64,000 nt of DNA from contig NZ_JAFLRK010000020.1 in NCBI RefSeq assembly GCF_017315735.1, positions 1-64,000 on the forward strand, given 5' to 3'. The DNA comes from Paracoccus shandongensis. GTDB lineage: Bacteria; Pseudomonadota; Alphaproteobacteria; Rhodobacterales; Rhodobacteraceae. Numbering within the stretch: position 1 is the first letter of the stretch; every line of letters begins with the position of its first letter. Position numbers and translations under genes: made by a program. Below, one piece after another: positions 62,681 through 64,000 of this stretch. The notes under the pieces were generated by a model. That model saw only the letters and a list, made by a program, of their open reading frames with translations, had not been told where the DNA came from and made no database searches.

Positions 62681-63046
62681 ATGACCCGTCCCAGCGTCAT
62701 TCTTGCCATCAGCCTTTTCGCGGCCAGCACGGGTTGGGCCCAGACAGCGCCCACGGCCCCCGCCGCCACCCAGACCCAAGCGCAGGGCCAGTCGGGCGAA
62801 GGGAACTGCCCGCCCCGCGACACCGTGGCCGAACCCGCGACCGCCCCCCAGCCGGGATCCGACAGCACCGAGGCGAACAATTCCGGCACCAGCGGCTGGA
62901 GCGGGGGCTTGGGCGGATCGCACCTGGGCACCAACGCACAGGGCGCGCTGACGACTTCGCCCACCTGGCAGCCGCCCACGGCGCGCGGGCTGGATCTGAA
63001 GGGCCGGGCCGAGCCGGTGGCCCTGCAGACGGCGCCCAACTGCTGA
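62681..63046 (+). CDS. exported Pro/Gly/Ser-rich protein of unknown function
   Basis: A 121-residue protein with a signal peptide ('ILAISLFAASTGWAQT') followed by low-complexity Gln/Ala/Pro and Gly/Ser stretches ('GTSGWSGGLGGSHLG'). Two Cys remain in the mature chain ('GNCPPRD' and the last residue), which could form a disulfide. GAGGT lies 6 bases before the ATG at 62681. Similar small exported proteins are common in relatives, but no function is known to me. Its stop adjoins that of the converging gene. Confidence 0.6.
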   Translation: MTRPSVILAISLFAASTGWAQTAPTAPAATQTQAQGQSGEGNCPPRDTVAEPATAPQPGSDSTEANNSGTSGWSGGLGGSHLGTNAQGALTTSPTWQPPTARGLDLKGRAEPVALQTAPNC

Positions 63047-63433
63047 TCAGTTGAGAACCGGGGGCTGCGGTTCGGCATCGTCAAGCCGCAGCCGCAGGCC
63101 GTCGCGGTTGAAGAACTCGCCGTCGCGGATCAGCGTCCGGTCGCCGTTCAGCGCGCGCACCAGCTGGTCCAGCCGGTCGCGGGCGATGTCGTCGGCCACC
63201 AACCCCTCGCGCCCCGCGCGGAACATCGCCACCCCGTCCCAGGGCACGCCCGATCCATCCAGGTGATCGGCCATCTGCCGCCAGTCGATGTCGTCGCCGA
63301 TCACGTGCAGATGCGCGGATTTCAGCAGGTCCACGCGGCCCCCGCCGATGCCCAGCAGGACGATCAGCACGGTGAAGCCTTGCGTTTCGGCATAGGTCGC
63401 CTGCAACCAGTCGTCGAAATCGGTATCGCTCAT
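63047..63433 (-). CDS. unknown protein coupled to selB
   Basis: A 128-residue soluble protein, MSDTDFDDWLQATYAE..., with a hydrophobic strand ('FTVLIVLLGIGGGRVDLL') and an acidic second half ('DDIDWRQMADHL'). I do not recognise it. Its ATG overlaps the TGA that ends the selB frame (ATGA), so it should be co-translated with SelB. That position suggests a link to selenocysteine use or to a selenoprotein, which is inference only. Confidence 0.6.
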   Translation of the reverse strand: MSDTDFDDWLQATYAETQGFTVLIVLLGIGGGRVDLLKSAHLHVIGDDIDWRQMADHLDGSGVPWDGVAMFRAGREGLVADDIARDRLDQLVRALNGDRTLIRDGEFFNRDGLRLRLDDAEPQPPVLN

Positions 63434-64000
63434 GGCTGGCCTTCGGATTGTGGCGGAAGGGAATGGGAGTCGAACCCACCCGGGACAGTCTCGCTGCCCC
63501 AACCGGATTTGAAGTCCGGCCGCCCCACCGGGGACGATTCCCTTCCGTGTTCTGTCTTGGGCTCGCCGAACAGGTCGGCGCGATGGGGGTTGATGCGACG
63601 GAAATCGCCCCGGCGCAAGGTCAGGCCGTGGCGGTCGAAGAAATCGAGGATCTCGATGGCGACCTTGCGGCCGTTCTGCACGCGGTCGCGAAAGGCCGGG
63701 GCGGTGAACCAGCCGTCCGCCGTCTGCGCCGCGACATCGCGGATGATCGCCACCATTTCCGCCGTGACGGGGCGGGCGAAGAAATGGTCATGCGCGATCT
63801 GGTCGGTGCGGCCCAGCCTTTGGGTCAGGCGCAGGACGCGGCGGACCTCGCGTTCGTCGATGCCAAAGTCGGTGGCGAAATCGCGCACGCGCGGGGGGCG
63901 GAAGCGGGTGTCGCCCCCAAGCGCCGGGGCGATGCGGTCCCACAGGGCCTCGTCCTCGGGCGTCAGGCGGACCTCGTGGCCGGGCAGGCGGACAAAGGCG
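63430..64000 (-). CDS. selB: selenocysteine-specific elongation factor SelB, C-terminal part
   Basis: The window edge cuts this gene; the visible part is the C-terminal winged-helix array that binds the SECIS RNA. 'FVRLPGHEVRLTPEDEALWD' and 'ILDFFDRHGLTLRRGDFRRI' are typical of the last wings. Normal SelB ends soon after 'HRADLFG', but here no stop occurs and the frame runs through the whole selC gene to TGA at 63430-63432, adding about 40 residues. The stop overlaps the start of the next gene. SelB delivers Sec-tRNA to UGA codons in place of EF-Tu. Confidence 0.88.
   Translation of the reverse strand, partial: AFVRLPGHEVRLTPEDEALWDRIAPALGGDTRFRPPRVRDFATDFGIDEREVRRVLRLTQRLGRTDQIAHDHFFARPVTAEMVAIIRDVAAQTADGWFTAPAFRDRVQNGRKVAIEILDFFDRHGLTLRRGDFRRINPHRADLFGEPKTEHGRESSPVGRPDFKSGWGSETVPGGFDSHSLPPQSEGQP
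63451..63546 (-). tRNA. selC: tRNA-Sec (TCA)
   Basis: A 96-base tRNA on the minus strand. The 8-base acceptor stem GGAAGGGA/TCCCTTCC, an anticodon loop with TCA (63510-63512 reads TGA on the plus strand), a long variable arm and encoded GCCA are hallmarks of bacterial selenocysteine tRNA. It reads UGA as selenocysteine. The whole gene lies inside the selB reading frame. Confidence 0.95.

Overview
The window reads as chromosomal DNA of a high-GC alphaproteobacterium of the Rhodobacteraceae, most likely Paracoccus or a close relative. The reasons are the codon use, the block infA-maf-RNase G-yacG-tRNA-Phe, the hsp20/DUF1150 pair, the fabA-fabB-fabI run, a selenocysteine tRNA next to selB, and repeated intergenic hairpins of a kind common in this family. 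This assignment is from gene content and memory; no search was run. Genes fill almost all of the window and no gene-free stretch exceeds about 260 bases. || Layout. 1-4500: the end of a FliM/FliN-type protein, infA, maf, a short RNase E/G, yacG, tRNA-Phe and a TerC-like membrane protein. 4500-8250: a protealysin-type M4 protease followed by its emfourin inhibitor, a DUF808 membrane protein and an acyltransferase with an apparent nonsense codon near its start. 8250-15500: a tripartite tricarboxylate transporter with two receptors around one membrane pair, then macA-macB. 15500-18500: two gene remnants, then xylB and a HAD phosphatase. 18600-35200: mostly housekeeping genes, including an ATP-sulfurylase-like protein lacking the catalytic motif, an MFS exporter, hsp20/DUF1150, purE-purK-nudix, purF, cvpA, radA, lolCE-lolD, a cytochrome c lipoprotein, a PAP2-like protein, an esterase-like hydrolase, fabA-B-I and gshB. 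35300-38470: AT-rich accessory genes on either side of a divergent lrp/trxB pair. || 38550-55550 is a sugar-alcohol catabolic locus that I read as erythritol utilisation. An ABC importer with a DUF2291 protein lies divergent from eryA-eryB-eryC, an iron-type alcohol dehydrogenase and eryD. Then come transketolase and, divergent from it, a DeoR regulator with eryH, eryI, fbp and fba. By the scheme known from Brucella, EryA phosphorylates erythritol, EryB oxidises the product, and EryC, EryH and EryI isomerise it to D-erythrose 4-phosphate. Transketolase, aldolase and fructose-bisphosphatase can then pass that carbon to hexose phosphates. The alcohol dehydrogenase is not part of that scheme. || 55500-57600 is a small patchwork: a yefM-yoeB toxin-antitoxin pair, a degraded second copy of the fba 3' end with its terminator, an AT-rich gene whose promoter lies inside a perfect inverted repeat, and a degraded copy of the start of the ABC-F gene that follows intact. 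57600-64000: ABC-F ATPase, MipA/OmpV, a 34-residue membrane peptide, tRNA-Gly, DUF1489, trigger factor, two unknown genes, selC and selB. The selB frame runs straight through selC and ends in an ATGA overlap with the next gene.
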